A stretch of 39,886 nucleotides of DNA from Candidatus Eisenbacteria bacterium (GCA_035577985.1 DATJZY010000163.1:1-39886); one strand, 5' to 3'; positions 1 to 9,626 are shown, numbered from the stretch's first letter. The notes: a model not told the origin generated them from the sequence alone. Numbers and translations are program-made.

Positions 1-218
1 GCGGCCGGGCGATCGCCCGGCAGGCACTGTACATGGCCGCCCTGGCCGGAGCGCGATGGAACGCGGTCCTCCGCGCTCGATACGCGCACCTGGTGGCCAC
101 TGGGAAGAAGCCCAAAGTCGCGCTCGTGGCGTGCATGCGGAAACTGCTGATCCACCTCAACAGCCTCATGCGTCAGCATCGGTTCGGCCCGACACCCACT
201 CCCATCCGGGTCTCGTAA
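1..218 (+). CDS. IS110-family transposase, C-terminal fragment (cut by window start)
   Basis: An open frame runs from base 3 to the TAA at 216-218 and has no start inside the window. It reads GRAIARQALYMAALAGARWN, then a stretch ending KVALVACMRKLLIHLNSLMR. This is the conserved end of the Transposase_20 (IS116/IS110/IS902) domain, where a helix-hairpin-helix region is followed by the 'K.ALxACMRKLL..LN' tail. IS110 enzymes are DEDD recombinases that insert with a bridge RNA. The catalytic DEDD and Ser parts lie outside the window, so activity cannot be judged. The gene converges on the acyl-CoA ligase gene with only 13 bases between stop codons, leaving little room for an intact right end. 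Family assignment is firm; completeness is unknown. Confidence 0.85.
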   Translation, partial: GRAIARQALYMAALAGARWNAVLRARYAHLVATGKKPKVALVACMRKLLIHLNSLMRQHRFGPTPTPIRVS

Positions 219-231
219 TCGAGACGGTTGC

Positions 232-1902
232 TCAGCCCCCGAGCCGTCCGAGGTTGCCGGCGCGCGCGAAGCGCTCGCGCAGGATCGAGAGCGCTTCGAT
301 CGTGAAGGGCTCGTATGCCGCCGCCCCGCGCGGGCGCCACCAGAGCGGATCCGCGCCACCCACACCGAGGAACCCCTCGCGCTGCAGGTCGCGCTTGAGC
401 ACCTTGTTGGTCTCGGAGCGCTTCAGCTCCCGCGCGACCCGCACGTACGTGGGCCGCCACTTGGGCGAGAGATCGGCCTCGCCATCGACGAAGCGGGCGA
501 AGGCCTCCGGATCGAACGTCGCGCCCGCCCGCAGCTCGAGCGCGACCATGGCGCGATCGCCCGCCTCCGCATCCGGCACGCCGTAGACGGCGCACAGGAA
601 GACGTCGGGATGGCGCTCGAGGATCTCCTCGACGGGGCGCGCGAGGAAGTTCTCGCCGTCGACGCGGAGCCACTCGACGTCGCGGCCGGCGAAGTACACG
701 TAGCCCTGCGCGTCGCGGTAGCCGAGGTCGCCGGTGTAGTAGCGGCCGCCGCGCGTGCGCGCGGTCGTCGCCTCGTCGTTCTTCCAGTAGCCCTCGAACA
801 TGCCGCTCGACTCGACGTTCACGATCTCGCCGATCGCGTCTTCGGGATTCACGAGCCGGCCCTGCGCGTCGAGCTCGGCGACCGCGCACTCGCTGCCGTC
901 CTCGCGCAATATCTTCACGCCGGCGCCGGCGCGACCGAGCACCCCCGGCGGGTCGTCGGCGGCGCGCGAGAACGACACGCCGACCTCGCTCGACCCGTAG
1001 CCGTCGACGACCCGGCACCCGAAGCGTCGCGCGAAGGCGTCCAGGTACTGGCGCGGGCCCTCGTTGCCGTACGCGAGCCGCAGCGGATTGTCGGCGTCGT
1101 CGGGACGCTCGGGCGTGTCCATGACGTAGGCGAGCGGGCTGCCGACGTAGTTGAAGAGGGTCGCGCCGTAGCGACGGATGTCCGGCAGGAACGCCGTCTT
1201 CGAGAAGCGGCGCACCAGCACGAGGGTGCACGGCACCGCGAGCGACATGCCGAGCGCCAGGATCTGCGCGTTCGCGTGGAAGAGCGGCATCGCGCAGTAG
1301 ACGACGTCGTCGCGCGTCGCGTCCGTCATCATGTAGGCCGCGCCGAGCGACATGAGCGTGAGCTTCCCGTGGCTCCGCAGGACGCCCTTCGGCCCCGCCG
1401 TCGTGCCGGACGTGAACACGATGACGCAGAGGTCCTCGGGCCCGACCGGCGCCTCGGGATCGGTCGTCGGCTGTCCCGCGAGAGCGTCCTCGAGACTCTC
1501 TTCGGCGACCAGCACTCGCGGCCCGCGCGCGCCGGGTGTGGCGAGCGCTTCGGCGAGCAGCGGCGCGAACTTCGGCTCGGTTACGACCACCTGGCAGTCG
1601 CTGTACGCGATGTCGCGCGCCAGGTGCTCGCCGCGCCGGGTGGGATTGAGCCCGACCACGACCGCGCCGCCGAGCGCCGCGCCGAGCTCCGCGAACACGA
1701 ACTCCGGCCGGTTCTCGAGCAGGAGCCCCACGTGCATCGGCTTCGCGGGGTCCACGAGCGAGCGGAAGAGGTTCGCGTAGCGGCATGCCTCGCGATGCGT
1801 CTCCGCGAACGTCCACGCCCGATCCTCGAAACGCAGGTACGCGCGCCCGGCATCGGCGGGATCGGCGGCGCGCTGCCGCAGGAGGTCGCCGAGCGTCGTC
1901 AT
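232..1902 (-). CDS. Acyl-CoA synthetase (FadD17-like AMP-dependent ligase)
   Basis: 556 residues, ANL superfamily. It should activate a carboxylic acid to its acyl-CoA through an acyl-adenylate in the cytoplasm. The P-loop TSGTTAGPKG is at about residues 164-173. The YYTGDLGYRD and FAGRDVEWLRVDGENF motifs mark the hinge, and the C-terminal ETNKVLKRD supplies the adenylation Lys (about 500). The order and the 'GLNPTRRGEHLARDIAYSDCQ' type of N-terminal half resemble mycobacterial FadD17-like ligases of fatty or steroid side-chain acids; the substrate is inferred only by family. The ATG at 1902 overlaps the transporter stop (ATGA), so it is the last gene of the MoxR operon and probably translationally coupled. 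It is unusual to find a CoA ligase behind a MoxR/VWA set. Confidence 0.9.
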   Translation of the reverse strand: MTTLGDLLRQRAADPADAGRAYLRFEDRAWTFAETHREACRYANLFRSLVDPAKPMHVGLLLENRPEFVFAELGAALGGAVVVGLNPTRRGEHLARDIAYSDCQVVVTEPKFAPLLAEALATPGARGPRVLVAEESLEDALAGQPTTDPEAPVGPEDLCVIVFTSGTTAGPKGVLRSHGKLTLMSLGAAYMMTDATRDDVVYCAMPLFHANAQILALGMSLAVPCTLVLVRRFSKTAFLPDIRRYGATLFNYVGSPLAYVMDTPERPDDADNPLRLAYGNEGPRQYLDAFARRFGCRVVDGYGSSEVGVSFSRAADDPPGVLGRAGAGVKILREDGSECAVAELDAQGRLVNPEDAIGEIVNVESSGMFEGYWKNDEATTARTRGGRYYTGDLGYRDAQGYVYFAGRDVEWLRVDGENFLARPVEEILERHPDVFLCAVYGVPDAEAGDRAMVALELRAGATFDPEAFARFVDGEADLSPKWRPTYVRVARELKRSETNKVLKRDLQREGFLGVGGADPLWWRPRGAAAYEPFTIEALSILRERFARAGNLGRLGG

Positions 1903-3428
1903 GTCTCGTGGGCGAAGCGCCGGAGCCACGGCGCCATGACCAGCATCAACGCCGCCGCCGCGAACGACGAGACGACGAACAGCATGAAGAAGTCGGCCTG
2001 GCCGCCGAGATGCCAAGGGAGAGCGATTTCGCCGCGCTCGATCGCCTCGACGCGCGCCGCCACGAGCCCGCCGCCCAGGTTCGCGAGGAAGGTCGAGACG
2101 AACCACACGCCCATCAAGAGCGACACATAGCGCTCGGGGGCGGCCCGGGTCACGTACGAGAGCCCGGTCGGCGAGAGGCAGAGCTCGCCGACCGTGTGCC
2201 AGAAGTACGTCGCGACCACGAACACGAGTGACGCCTTCACCGCGGGATCGGCGGCGATCCAGCCCGCCCACACCATGAAGACGTAGCCGAACCCGAGGAA
2301 GAAGAGCCCGAGAGCGATCTTCACCGGCTGTCCCGGGTCGCGCCCGCGCCGTCCGAGCCACGACCAGATCCCTGCGAAGAGCGGCGCCAGAAGGAAGATG
2401 AGACCCGCGTTGATCGACTGGAACCACGTCGTCGGCACCTCGTAGCCGCCGAGCATGCGATCGGTGCGCAGGTCGGTGAAGAGGTTGAGGCTCGATCCGG
2501 CCTGCTCGAAGGCGAGCCAGAAGACGGCGTTGAAGAGCATGAACACGAAGATCGTGATCGTCGGCCCGCGCTCGTCGGGCGCGAGGCGCCCGACGAACCA
2601 CGCCGCCCAGCCGACGGCGGCGACGGCCAACACGACGACGGTCGCGCGACCCGAGACCAGATCGACGACGCTCGCGAGCGCGCCCAGATGGTGCAGCACG
2701 GCGAACAGGGCCGCCGCTGCGATCCCACCCGCCGCCACCGGGATCGACAGGTTCGATCGACCCGCTGGCGGCGCGCCGATGCCGTGCAGCAGGCGGTCGC
2801 GGAACGTGACGTAGAGCCCGAGCCCGGCGAGCATGCCGACGGCCGCGGAGCCGAAGCCCCAGTGCCAGCCGACGCGCTCGCCCAGCGTGCCGCACACGAA
2901 CGCCGACAGGAACGCCCCCAGGTTGATCCCCATGTAGAAGATCGTGAACGCGCCGTCGCGCCGCGGGTCGTGCGGCTCGTAGAGCTGGCCCACCATGACC
3001 GACACGCACGGCTTGAAGTGGCCGGTGCCGATCACGATGAGGGCGAGGCCGAACACGAAGACCGACATGCCGAGGTCGCTGGCGGCGAGCGAGCCGACGC
3101 CCGACACCGCCAGCACGGCGTGCCCGAGCGCGATCATGAGGCCGCCCACGACCATCGAACGATGCGTGCCGAGCAGCTCGTCGGCGATCCATCCGCCGAC
3201 GATCGGCAGGAGATAGGCGAGGCCCGTGTACCAGCCGTAGAGCAGGCTCGCATCGCCGCGCGACCAGCCGCGTCCGGGGTTGACGAACCCGCCCGCGTCG
3301 GGCGCGGGATGCGTCGCCTGCACCAGGTAGAGGACGAGCAGCCCGCGCATCCCGTAGTACGAGAACCGCTCCCACATCTCGACGAGGAACAGGAGGAAGA
3401 GGCCGGCGGGATGGCCGAGCAGGGTCAT
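1899..3428 (-). CDS. POT/PTR-family peptide transporter (MFS)
   Basis: 509 residues, hydrophobic throughout with about 12-14 membrane segments. The POT signature ExxERFSYYG is intact at residues 17-26, with the PTR2 motif FYMGINLG in the first half and a conserved 'GTGHFKP' segment after the first helices. Known members are proton-coupled di- and tripeptide importers of the inner membrane; the E-x-x-E-R-F motif carries residues tied to proton coupling. The gene starts with an ATGA overlap on the VWA gene and overlaps the CoA ligase by ATGA. Peptide import is the family role. An alternative in this context is uptake of cell-wall or storage peptides made available by the surrounding envelope proteins (inference). 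Family call is secure, substrate is not. Confidence 0.9.
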   Translation of the reverse strand: MTLLGHPAGLFLLFLVEMWERFSYYGMRGLLVLYLVQATHPAPDAGGFVNPGRGWSRGDASLLYGWYTGLAYLLPIVGGWIADELLGTHRSMVVGGLMIALGHAVLAVSGVGSLAASDLGMSVFVFGLALIVIGTGHFKPCVSVMVGQLYEPHDPRRDGAFTIFYMGINLGAFLSAFVCGTLGERVGWHWGFGSAAVGMLAGLGLYVTFRDRLLHGIGAPPAGRSNLSIPVAAGGIAAAALFAVLHHLGALASVVDLVSGRATVVVLAVAAVGWAAWFVGRLAPDERGPTITIFVFMLFNAVFWLAFEQAGSSLNLFTDLRTDRMLGGYEVPTTWFQSINAGLIFLLAPLFAGIWSWLGRRGRDPGQPVKIALGLFFLGFGYVFMVWAGWIAADPAVKASLVFVVATYFWHTVGELCLSPTGLSYVTRAAPERYVSLLMGVWFVSTFLANLGGGLVAARVEAIERGEIALPWHLGGQADFFMLFVVSSFAAAALMLVMAPWLRRFAHET

Positions 3429-5971
3429 CGTGCGAGGCGCCGAAGTGCCACGTCGGCGAGGATCGCCGCAAGCGCGAGCGCCACGAGCGGCGTCTCGAGC
3501 GGCGTCCGCGTCCGCGCGACTCCTCCGCGCGCCGCGAGCACGTCGGCCGGCTCCGGATCGACGCGGCCCCCGGTCCGCGCCGCGGCCCGCTCGAGCAGGG
3601 CACGGTCGGGCGGCCCGCCGCGCCGCTCGCGATCGCCGGCCGTGACCTCGGGCACGCGGAGCAGCGTCTGCCACGCGCCCGCCGAACCGCGGATCGTCGC
3701 CGGGTGCGGTCCCGGCGCGAGCGGCGGCAGCCGCGCCGTCCAGCGGCGCGGACCCTCGGGCGCGAGCGCGAGCGCGTGATCGTCGATCTCGAGCGCGGGC
3801 GGGTCGCCCGGCTCGGCGGCCGTCTCCACGACGATGCGCGTCGCGGCGGCCGTCGCGTGCGCCTCGAGGTGCACGTCGTCGGGAAGCGCGCGGCGCGCCG
3901 TCCAGCGCACGAGCTGCGTCCACAGCTTCCCGAAGCCGTTCCACGTGGCCCACGGCGCGGCGCCGGCCTGGAAGTCGAGCGTGACGGCGGCGACGCGCCC
4001 GAGCCCGTGCTGCCAGGTGACGAGCACGGGGTCCTCGCGCTCGCCCGCGTCGACGGCGAGGCGGACGGTGGCGCCGGGCTTCGCGCGCGCGATCGCCCAT
4101 CCGGCGACCGGCGGTAGCTCGCGCGGCGCGATGCCGGCCAGCGGCGCGCCGCCGTCGGCGATGCGCACGCGCCGCGTGTTGCGGTTGCGGGCTCGCTCGA
4201 ACAGCTCGCGCGCGTCGTTCAGCATGAGCTGCGGCAGGGCCTCGGGATTCTCCACGTGATGGAACTCGCCTCCGGTCGCGCGCGCGATCGTGGCGAGCAG
4301 CGCCAGGTTGGCGGTGTCGGTGCCGATGCGGATGGTCGAGACGGTGACGTCGCCGCGCGCGAGCGCGTCGATCAACTGGAAGTGATCGTCGGTGCGGCGG
4401 TTCGTGTCGCCGTCCGTCAGCAGCACGATGTGCCGGACGCGATGCTCCACGCGCTCGAGGTTGCGGCGGGCGATGTCGAGCGCGTCGAGGAAGTCCGTGC
4501 CGCCGCCGGCCTCGAGCGTGGCGACCCTGGCGGCGAGCGCCTCGCGTGCGACGGCCACCGGCTGGAGCGCGCCGAGCTCGTGCGGCTCGGCGTCGAAGGC
4601 GATCGCGCCCACCAGGTCCTGCGGCTCGAGCTGCGCCAGCACGGCCATCGCGGCCCGGCGTGCGTACGCCATCTTCTCGCCCGGTACCGCGCCGGGGCGC
4701 GTCGTCTGGCTCATGCTGTTCGAGCGGTCGATCACCAGCTCGAGCGCGATCGGCTCGCGCTCGGCCGGCTCGGGCGTCTGCGACGAGAGCGCGACCGGCA
4801 GCACGCGCGCCAGCGCGGACGACGCGAGGGCCGGGTCGCCGAAGGTGTGCGGTCCGCCGGTCACCACGAGCCCGCCGCCGTCGGCGACCCAGGCGGCGAG
4901 CGCTTCGAGCCCGCCCGGCGCGAACGCGGACCGCGCCACGTCGTCGAGGACGACCACGTGCTGGCGACCGAGCGCGGGCTCGATCGCGCGCGGCGGCACC
5001 ACCTCGACCGTCATGCCACGCTGGGCGAGCGCGGCGGCGACGACCGGCGCCGTGCGCTCGCTCGCGACGAGGGCGCGAAGCGGCGGCGTCACCGTCACGG
5101 CCGCGCTGACGAAGCCCGGCGCCGGAGGCTCGCCGTCGCGCAGGAGGAGGCGCGCCTGGACGAGGGCGGCGCCGGGCTCCGCCGACGGGAAGGGCAGCGC
5201 GACGACGCTCGGCCCCGGCGGCAGATCGAGCGGGACGGCAAGGGGCGGGGCAGCGTCGATCGCGACCTGCAGCACGGCGGTCGTCCGCTCGGCGGTGGCG
5301 TTTTCGACCACGGCCTCGAGCGGCGCGGGCGCGCCCGCGGTGAGGAACGCGGGCGCGAGCAGGCGGCGCAGCGTCACCGCGGGGAGCGTGTCCGGCGGCG
5401 GCACGACGGCGAAGAGCGGAACGGGTGGCGTCATGCGCGCGACTTCCGCGGCGAGGCTGCCGGTCGTCTCGCGTCCGTCGGTCACGAGGACGATCGCCGG
5501 TTGCCGATCCGCCGGACAGAGGACGGCGGCGCGCACGACGGCCGCGCCGAGGTCCGTCTCCTCGGGCCGGTACGCTCCGGGATCGACGCCGGCGGGCGGC
5601 AGGAGCGTCGCGAGGGCCGGCCGAGGAGCCGGCGCCGCCAGCACCTGGACGCGGCCGCCGAAGGCGATCGCACCGACGAGGTCGTCCGGATCGAGCGTGG
5701 CGAGCATCGGCTCCAGGAAGGCGTGCGCCGCCAGCGGCGCGGCGGTCTGCGCGCTCGCCGACACGTCGGTCGCGACCACGACGCACGCGCCCGTCGCCGG
5801 CCGCGGTCGCTCGACGTAGAGCCCGGCGAGCGCGAGCACGAGGAGCGTGATCGCGGTCGCGCGCAACGCCGCGGCGCCGGCGGCTCGCCCGCGCCGGCGC
5901 GCGAGGACGAAGACACCCGGCAGCACCGCGAGTGCCCAGAGCGCGGCCGGCAGGGTCACGCCGAGGCTCAC
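3425..5971 (-). CDS. Large membrane VWA protein with GATase-like (DUF1355-type) domain
   Basis: 848 residues from a GTG start at 5971 that overlaps the upstream stop as GTGA; a longer frame exists but would run into the previous gene. Two N-terminal membrane helices are followed by a von Willebrand A-like segment with DVSASA (MIDAS form DxSxS). A central stretch VVVLDDVARSAF...WVADGGGLVVTGG resembles a class I glutamine amidotransferase-like domain. A second VWA domain follows with DRSNSM, VGAIAF and LLTDGDTNR. A single C-terminal helix ends the protein. Proteins of this build accompany MoxR ATPases and DUF58 proteins and are thought to act as periplasm-facing, metal-dependent scaffolds. No catalytic triad is evident in the GATase-like part. 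The cellular job is unknown; assembly or chaperone functions are proposed for MoxR/VWA sets. Confidence 0.85.
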   Translation of the reverse strand: MSLGVTLPAALWALAVLPGVFVLARRRGRAAGAAALRATAITLLVLALAGLYVERPRPATGACVVVATDVSASAQTAAPLAAHAFLEPMLATLDPDDLVGAIAFGGRVQVLAAPAPRPALATLLPPAGVDPGAYRPEETDLGAAVVRAAVLCPADRQPAIVLVTDGRETTGSLAAEVARMTPPVPLFAVVPPPDTLPAVTLRRLLAPAFLTAGAPAPLEAVVENATAERTTAVLQVAIDAAPPLAVPLDLPPGPSVVALPFPSAEPGAALVQARLLLRDGEPPAPGFVSAAVTVTPPLRALVASERTAPVVAAALAQRGMTVEVVPPRAIEPALGRQHVVVLDDVARSAFAPGGLEALAAWVADGGGLVVTGGPHTFGDPALASSALARVLPVALSSQTPEPAEREPIALELVIDRSNSMSQTTRPGAVPGEKMAYARRAAMAVLAQLEPQDLVGAIAFDAEPHELGALQPVAVAREALAARVATLEAGGGTDFLDALDIARRNLERVEHRVRHIVLLTDGDTNRRTDDHFQLIDALARGDVTVSTIRIGTDTANLALLATIARATGGEFHHVENPEALPQLMLNDARELFERARNRNTRRVRIADGGAPLAGIAPRELPPVAGWAIARAKPGATVRLAVDAGEREDPVLVTWQHGLGRVAAVTLDFQAGAAPWATWNGFGKLWTQLVRWTARRALPDDVHLEAHATAAATRIVVETAAEPGDPPALEIDDHALALAPEGPRRWTARLPPLAPGPHPATIRGSAGAWQTLLRVPEVTAGDRERRGGPPDRALLERAAARTGGRVDPEPADVLAARGGVARTRTPLETPLVALALAAILADVALRRLAR

Positions 5972-7737
5972 GCGAACGCCCACACGCCCCACTCGACGAT
6001 CGCGAGGAGCGTGCCCAAGAGGATCGGCCACCACGTGAGATCCGTGCGCCCTTCACCGCCGGGCGTCGCCGGCAGCGCAACGGTGGCCGGCCACTCACCC
6101 TCCTCGTCACGCCCGACGTCGGACTCGTCGGCGTCGAAGAGGTTGGCGATGACGACGCGCGGCCCGGCCGCGGTGTCGATGGTCGTCGCGCCCACGCGCT
6201 CGGCGACGGCGGGCTCGCCGCCATCGGGGATCGGCGTGCCGGTCGGGAGCGTGATCGGAACGAGGCCCGGCGGCTCCGCCAGCCAACGCAGCGTTCCGAG
6301 CACGAGCAACAGCAGCGGCAGGTCGTCCGGCGCGCCGAGGCGCGCGCCGAGGCAGGCGATCCGATGTCCGTTCGTCTCGCCCGCGACGAGGAGCGGGAAG
6401 GTGGCGCCCGGCGCCGCCGCCAGCACGACGTCGCTCGCGCCGGCGGGCGCCGACAGCTCGGCGACGTCCGTCAGCTCGAGCGCCTGCAGATCGGAGAGGC
6501 CGGTGAGCATCGGGTGCGCGTCGTCCCAGTCGACGACCGCGGCGCTCGGGTGCCGCCGCACCGTCGCGCAGGGCGCGGCACCCTTCGGCGGCGCGATCGC
6601 GAGCAACGGTCCTGCGTCCACCGGCGGCGCCTCGATCCGGTCGAGCACGAGCGTCGCGCCGGCCTGTAGCTTCGTCGCGTCCAGCGCCGCGGACGGAACC
6701 ACCTCGACGCGGCCGCGCGGCACCGCCGCAACGAGGGTGCGCAGCGTGCGCACCACGCTCGCATCGTCGCTTGCCACCACCAGATCGAGCGGCGTCGCGG
6801 CGGGGACCCATCCCAAGGCGCGATCGTCGGCACCGAGCGCGTCGTGGTCCTCCAGCGCCACGGTGAGGAGGCCCGTGGCGGGCGGCGCGGCCAGCGCGAC
6901 CGACACGACGCCGTGCGCGGGCAGGTCGACGGCGCGACGCGTCCACGCGCGATCCTCGATGCGCGCGACGAGCCGTGCACGTCGCGCCGCATGGCTGGCG
7001 TTGCGGACCTCGACCACGGCGACGGCCGCGGCCGGATCGCCGAACGGCGGGGCGTCGACGCGAAGACCCGTCAGACCGACGTTGTCGTCGGTGCGCCCGA
7101 TCGCGACGTAGTCGATGCGCGCGAGCGCGCCGGGCGCGATCCCGCTCCGGTCGCGCGTCACGTCGGTGAGGAGGATCACGCGCGCCGGCGCGTGCGCCGC
7201 CGCGCTCGCCAGCGCGAGGTCGACGGCCGGGGCGAGGCTCGTGCCGACGTCGAGGGCGTCGAGCGTCTCGAGCGCCCCCAGCGCGACGCCCCGGTCCGCC
7301 GTCCACCGCAGGGCCACGCTCGGTCGCGCGCCCGCCGCGATCAGCATCACCTCGAGGCCCGGGTCGAGCGCGTCGACGAGCGCGCGCAGGCGCCCGCGTG
7401 CGATGTCGATGCGCGAGCCAGCCGGCTCCCGCGTCTGCATGCTGGCGGAGAGGTCGACCACCGCCACCAGCGCGCGACCGCCGGCCGGCGCTCCGGCGAG
7501 CGGCAGGTAGGGCCGCATGAGCGCGAGGGCCAGGACGAGCAGGAGCGCCGCCTGGATCAGGAAGAGGAGATCCGGCAGGAAGCGGCGCCGCTCGATCGAC
7601 TGGGCGGGAAGTCGGCGCCAGAGCCGCAGCGAGCTCACGGCGACGGTCCGCTGACGCCGTGCGAGCAGATGGAGCGCGACCAGGACCGCGAGCGCGACGA
7701 GACCCAAGGCGCCGGCGGGCTCCGCGAGGCCGATCAT
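5968..7737 (-). CDS. BatA-like VWA membrane protein
   Basis: 589 residues. The N-terminus (MIGLAEPAGALGLVALAVLV, then a second helix near residues 55-75) is the BatA N-terminal double-helix module. It is followed by a VWA domain with VVDLSASM (MIDAS DxSxS) and ILLTDVTRD. The long C-terminal part is beta-rich, with a Rossmann-like stretch 'LDLVVASDDASVVRTL' and a last membrane helix near the end. In Bat (Bacteroides aerotolerance)-type operons such proteins form membrane complexes with MoxR. Start ATG at 7737 overlaps the DUF58 stop by ATGA, and its own stop overlaps the GTG of the next VWA gene. The function of this pair beyond family analogy is unknown. Confidence 0.85.
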   Translation of the reverse strand: MIGLAEPAGALGLVALAVLVALHLLARRQRTVAVSSLRLWRRLPAQSIERRRFLPDLLFLIQAALLLVLALALMRPYLPLAGAPAGGRALVAVVDLSASMQTREPAGSRIDIARGRLRALVDALDPGLEVMLIAAGARPSVALRWTADRGVALGALETLDALDVGTSLAPAVDLALASAAAHAPARVILLTDVTRDRSGIAPGALARIDYVAIGRTDDNVGLTGLRVDAPPFGDPAAAVAVVEVRNASHAARRARLVARIEDRAWTRRAVDLPAHGVVSVALAAPPATGLLTVALEDHDALGADDRALGWVPAATPLDLVVASDDASVVRTLRTLVAAVPRGRVEVVPSAALDATKLQAGATLVLDRIEAPPVDAGPLLAIAPPKGAAPCATVRRHPSAAVVDWDDAHPMLTGLSDLQALELTDVAELSAPAGASDVVLAAAPGATFPLLVAGETNGHRIACLGARLGAPDDLPLLLLVLGTLRWLAEPPGLVPITLPTGTPIPDGGEPAVAERVGATTIDTAAGPRVVIANLFDADESDVGRDEEGEWPATVALPATPGGEGRTDLTWWPILLGTLLAIVEWGVWAFA

Positions 7738-8600
7738 CGCCGGCGCACGATCCCGAGCCGCACGAGCTCGCCGCTGACGGCTTCGAGCGCGGGCGTGCCG
7801 GCGACGATGCGCGCGTAGGCGGCGCCGGTACGCTCCGCGACGGCGCGAAGCGCCGTCAGGTGCTCCTCCAGGATGCCGGCGTAGCGCGCGCGGAGCGCGC
7901 GGGTGAGGCGCATCGGATGCGTCTCGCCCGACTCGACGTCGCGCAGGACGCCGCTCGAGAACTCGCGCGACGGGTCGAGCTCGCCGGGGCCGACGACGTG
8001 CAGCAGGACCACGTCGTAGCGGCGGGCGCGCAGCGCGAGGATGCCGGCGACGAGCTCGTCGGGCTCGCCGGTGAAGTCCGAGAGCACGATCGCGATGCCC
8101 GGGCGCGGCTGCGTTCGCGCGTAGGCGGCCAGCGCGGCGCCGACCGCGACGGTGCCGCCGGGCGTCACGGCCGCGAGCAGCGTGCGAAGGCGCATGAGCA
8201 TCCCGCGGCCGCGAAGCGTCGGACCGAGGCGCGCGCCCGGCGCGCCGCCGAGGGGCGCCACGCGAACCGAGTCGCCCGTGGCGAGCGCGATCGCGCCCAG
8301 CGTCTCGGCGAGCGCCGATGCCGTCGCGAGCTTGCGATCGCGCGCGGGCACCCCCATCGAGGCGCTCGCGTCGAGCAGGAGGTGGACCGCGGCCGCGCGC
8401 TCGGCCGTGAAGCGACGCACGACGAGCTGGTCGAGACGTCCGAACGCGTTCCAGTCGAGGTGCCGGAGGTCGTCGCCCGGCGCGTAGGATCGATGGCCGC
8501 CGATCTCGATCCCCTCGGTTCCGGTGCGTCCGGGCACGCGGTGCTCGCCCGAGCGCACACCCATGCCGCGGCGCACGCGAAGCGCGAGGCGAAGCCGCAT
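7734..8600 (-). CDS. DUF58 domain protein (VWA-like, MoxR partner)
   Basis: 288 residues. The DUF58 signature is clear at residues about 35-55: GGHRSYAPGDDLRHLDW, with the conserved 'Y.PGDD.R.IDW' core. After it comes LLLDASASM (MIDAS DxSxS near 77-81), giving a VWA-like fold. No signal peptide or transmembrane helix is seen, so it is probably cytoplasmic or membrane-associated through its partners. It lies 9 bases downstream of the MoxR gene and overlaps the BatA-like gene by ATGA; the MoxR-DUF58-VWA order is the classic arrangement. It should act as an adaptor in the MoxR complex (family knowledge). Confidence 0.9.
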   Translation of the reverse strand: MRLRLALRVRRGMGVRSGEHRVPGRTGTEGIEIGGHRSYAPGDDLRHLDWNAFGRLDQLVVRRFTAERAAAVHLLLDASASMGVPARDRKLATASALAETLGAIALATGDSVRVAPLGGAPGARLGPTLRGRGMLMRLRTLLAAVTPGGTVAVGAALAAYARTQPRPGIAIVLSDFTGEPDELVAGILALRARRYDVVLLHVVGPGELDPSREFSSGVLRDVESGETHPMRLTRALRARYAGILEEHLTALRAVAERTGAAYARIVAGTPALEAVSGELVRLGIVRRR

Positions 8601-8609
8601 CCTCGTGTC

Positions 8610-9626
8610 CTAGGCCGCCCGCAGCCGCCGCGCCGCCGCCAGGACCTCGTCGACGATGCGCTCCGCGTCGACGCCGCCGGCTTCGGCGGCGAAGTTGAGG
8701 ACGAGGCGATGGCGCAGCGCCTCGCGCGCCATGCGATCGACGTCCTCGATCGCGACGTGCGGCCGGTCGTCGAGGAGGGCGAGGACCTTGGCGCCGAGCA
8801 CCAGCGCCTGCGCGGCGCGCGGGCTCGCGCCGAAGGCGACGTACCTCGTGACCGCGTCGACGTCGCCTCCGCTCGCCGGCACCGTGAGATGGACGAGCCG
8901 CGCCACGTACCGCTCGACGTGCGGCGCCACCAGCACCTCGCGCACGAGGCGCTTGTGCGCTTCGACGCGCGCCGGCGCCTCGTCCGGGTCGAGGACGCGC
9001 TGCACCGCCGGTAGATCCGCCTGCGTGGTCGCGGCGACGATCCGCTCCAGCTCCTCCTGCGACGGGTAGTCGAGGCGCACTTTGAACAGGAAGCGATCGA
9101 GCTGCGCCTCGGGGAGCTGATACGTGCCCTCCATCTCGATCGGGTTCAGGGTCGCGAGCACGAAGAACGGCGCCGCCAGGGGATAGGTGGTCCCGGCGAC
9201 CGTGACCTGTTGCTCGGCCATGGCTTCCAGGAGCGACGACTGCGTCTTCGGCGTGGCGCGGTTCACCTCGTCGGCGAGCACGACGTGCGCGAACACGGGC
9301 CCGGGAACGAAGGTGAACTCGCGCCGGCCGTCGGCGTTCTCGCTCACGATGCGGGTACCCGTCACGTCGGCCGGCATCAGGTCGACGGTGAACTGGATGC
9401 GGCTGAACGAGAGCCCCAGCGCCTGCGCCAGCGATCGCACGATGAGCGTCTTCCCGGTTCCGGGGACGCCCTCGATGAGCACGTGCCCGCCGGCGAAGAA
9501 GGCGGTCATGATGGTTTCGATCGCCGCGTCGTGTCCGACGACGACGCGACCGATCTCGGCACGCACGGCGGCGAACGTCTCCCGGAAGTCGCGCATCGCG
9601 CGCGCGGCATCGAGACTGGTGGTCAT
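8610..9626 (-). CDS. MoxR-family AAA+ ATPase
   Basis: 338 residues. Walker A GVPGTGKT is at 53-60, Walker B VVLADE at about 115-120, and the MoxR-specific FTVDLMPADVTG, EFTFVPGPVF and ATLNPIEMEGTYQLPEAQLDRF segments are all present; the C-terminal AAA_lid_2 domain is complete. MoxR ATPases are cytoplasmic AAA+ chaperones that work with VWA proteins to mature or assemble other proteins or complexes. The ATG at 9626 is preceded by AGGGAGA at a good distance and also overlaps the stop of the upstream membrane protein gene (ATGA). It heads the MoxR-DUF58-BatA-VWA block. The client is unknown; the co-transcribed transporter and CoA ligase give no clear hint. Confidence 0.95.
   Translation of the reverse strand: MTTSLDAARAMRDFRETFAAVRAEIGRVVVGHDAAIETIMTAFFAGGHVLIEGVPGTGKTLIVRSLAQALGLSFSRIQFTVDLMPADVTGTRIVSENADGRREFTFVPGPVFAHVVLADEVNRATPKTQSSLLEAMAEQQVTVAGTTYPLAAPFFVLATLNPIEMEGTYQLPEAQLDRFLFKVRLDYPSQEELERIVAATTQADLPAVQRVLDPDEAPARVEAHKRLVREVLVAPHVERYVARLVHLTVPASGGDVDAVTRYVAFGASPRAAQALVLGAKVLALLDDRPHVAIEDVDRMAREALRHRLVLNFAAEAGGVDAERIVDEVLAAARRLRAA

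Noticed and set aside
4256..7111. A 951-codon open frame on the plus strand opposite the VWA genes
   Set aside because: It lacks any domain, is Arg/Gly-rich and low in hydrophobic cores; it is the shadow that high-GC third positions produce. The opposite strand has clear VWA motifs.
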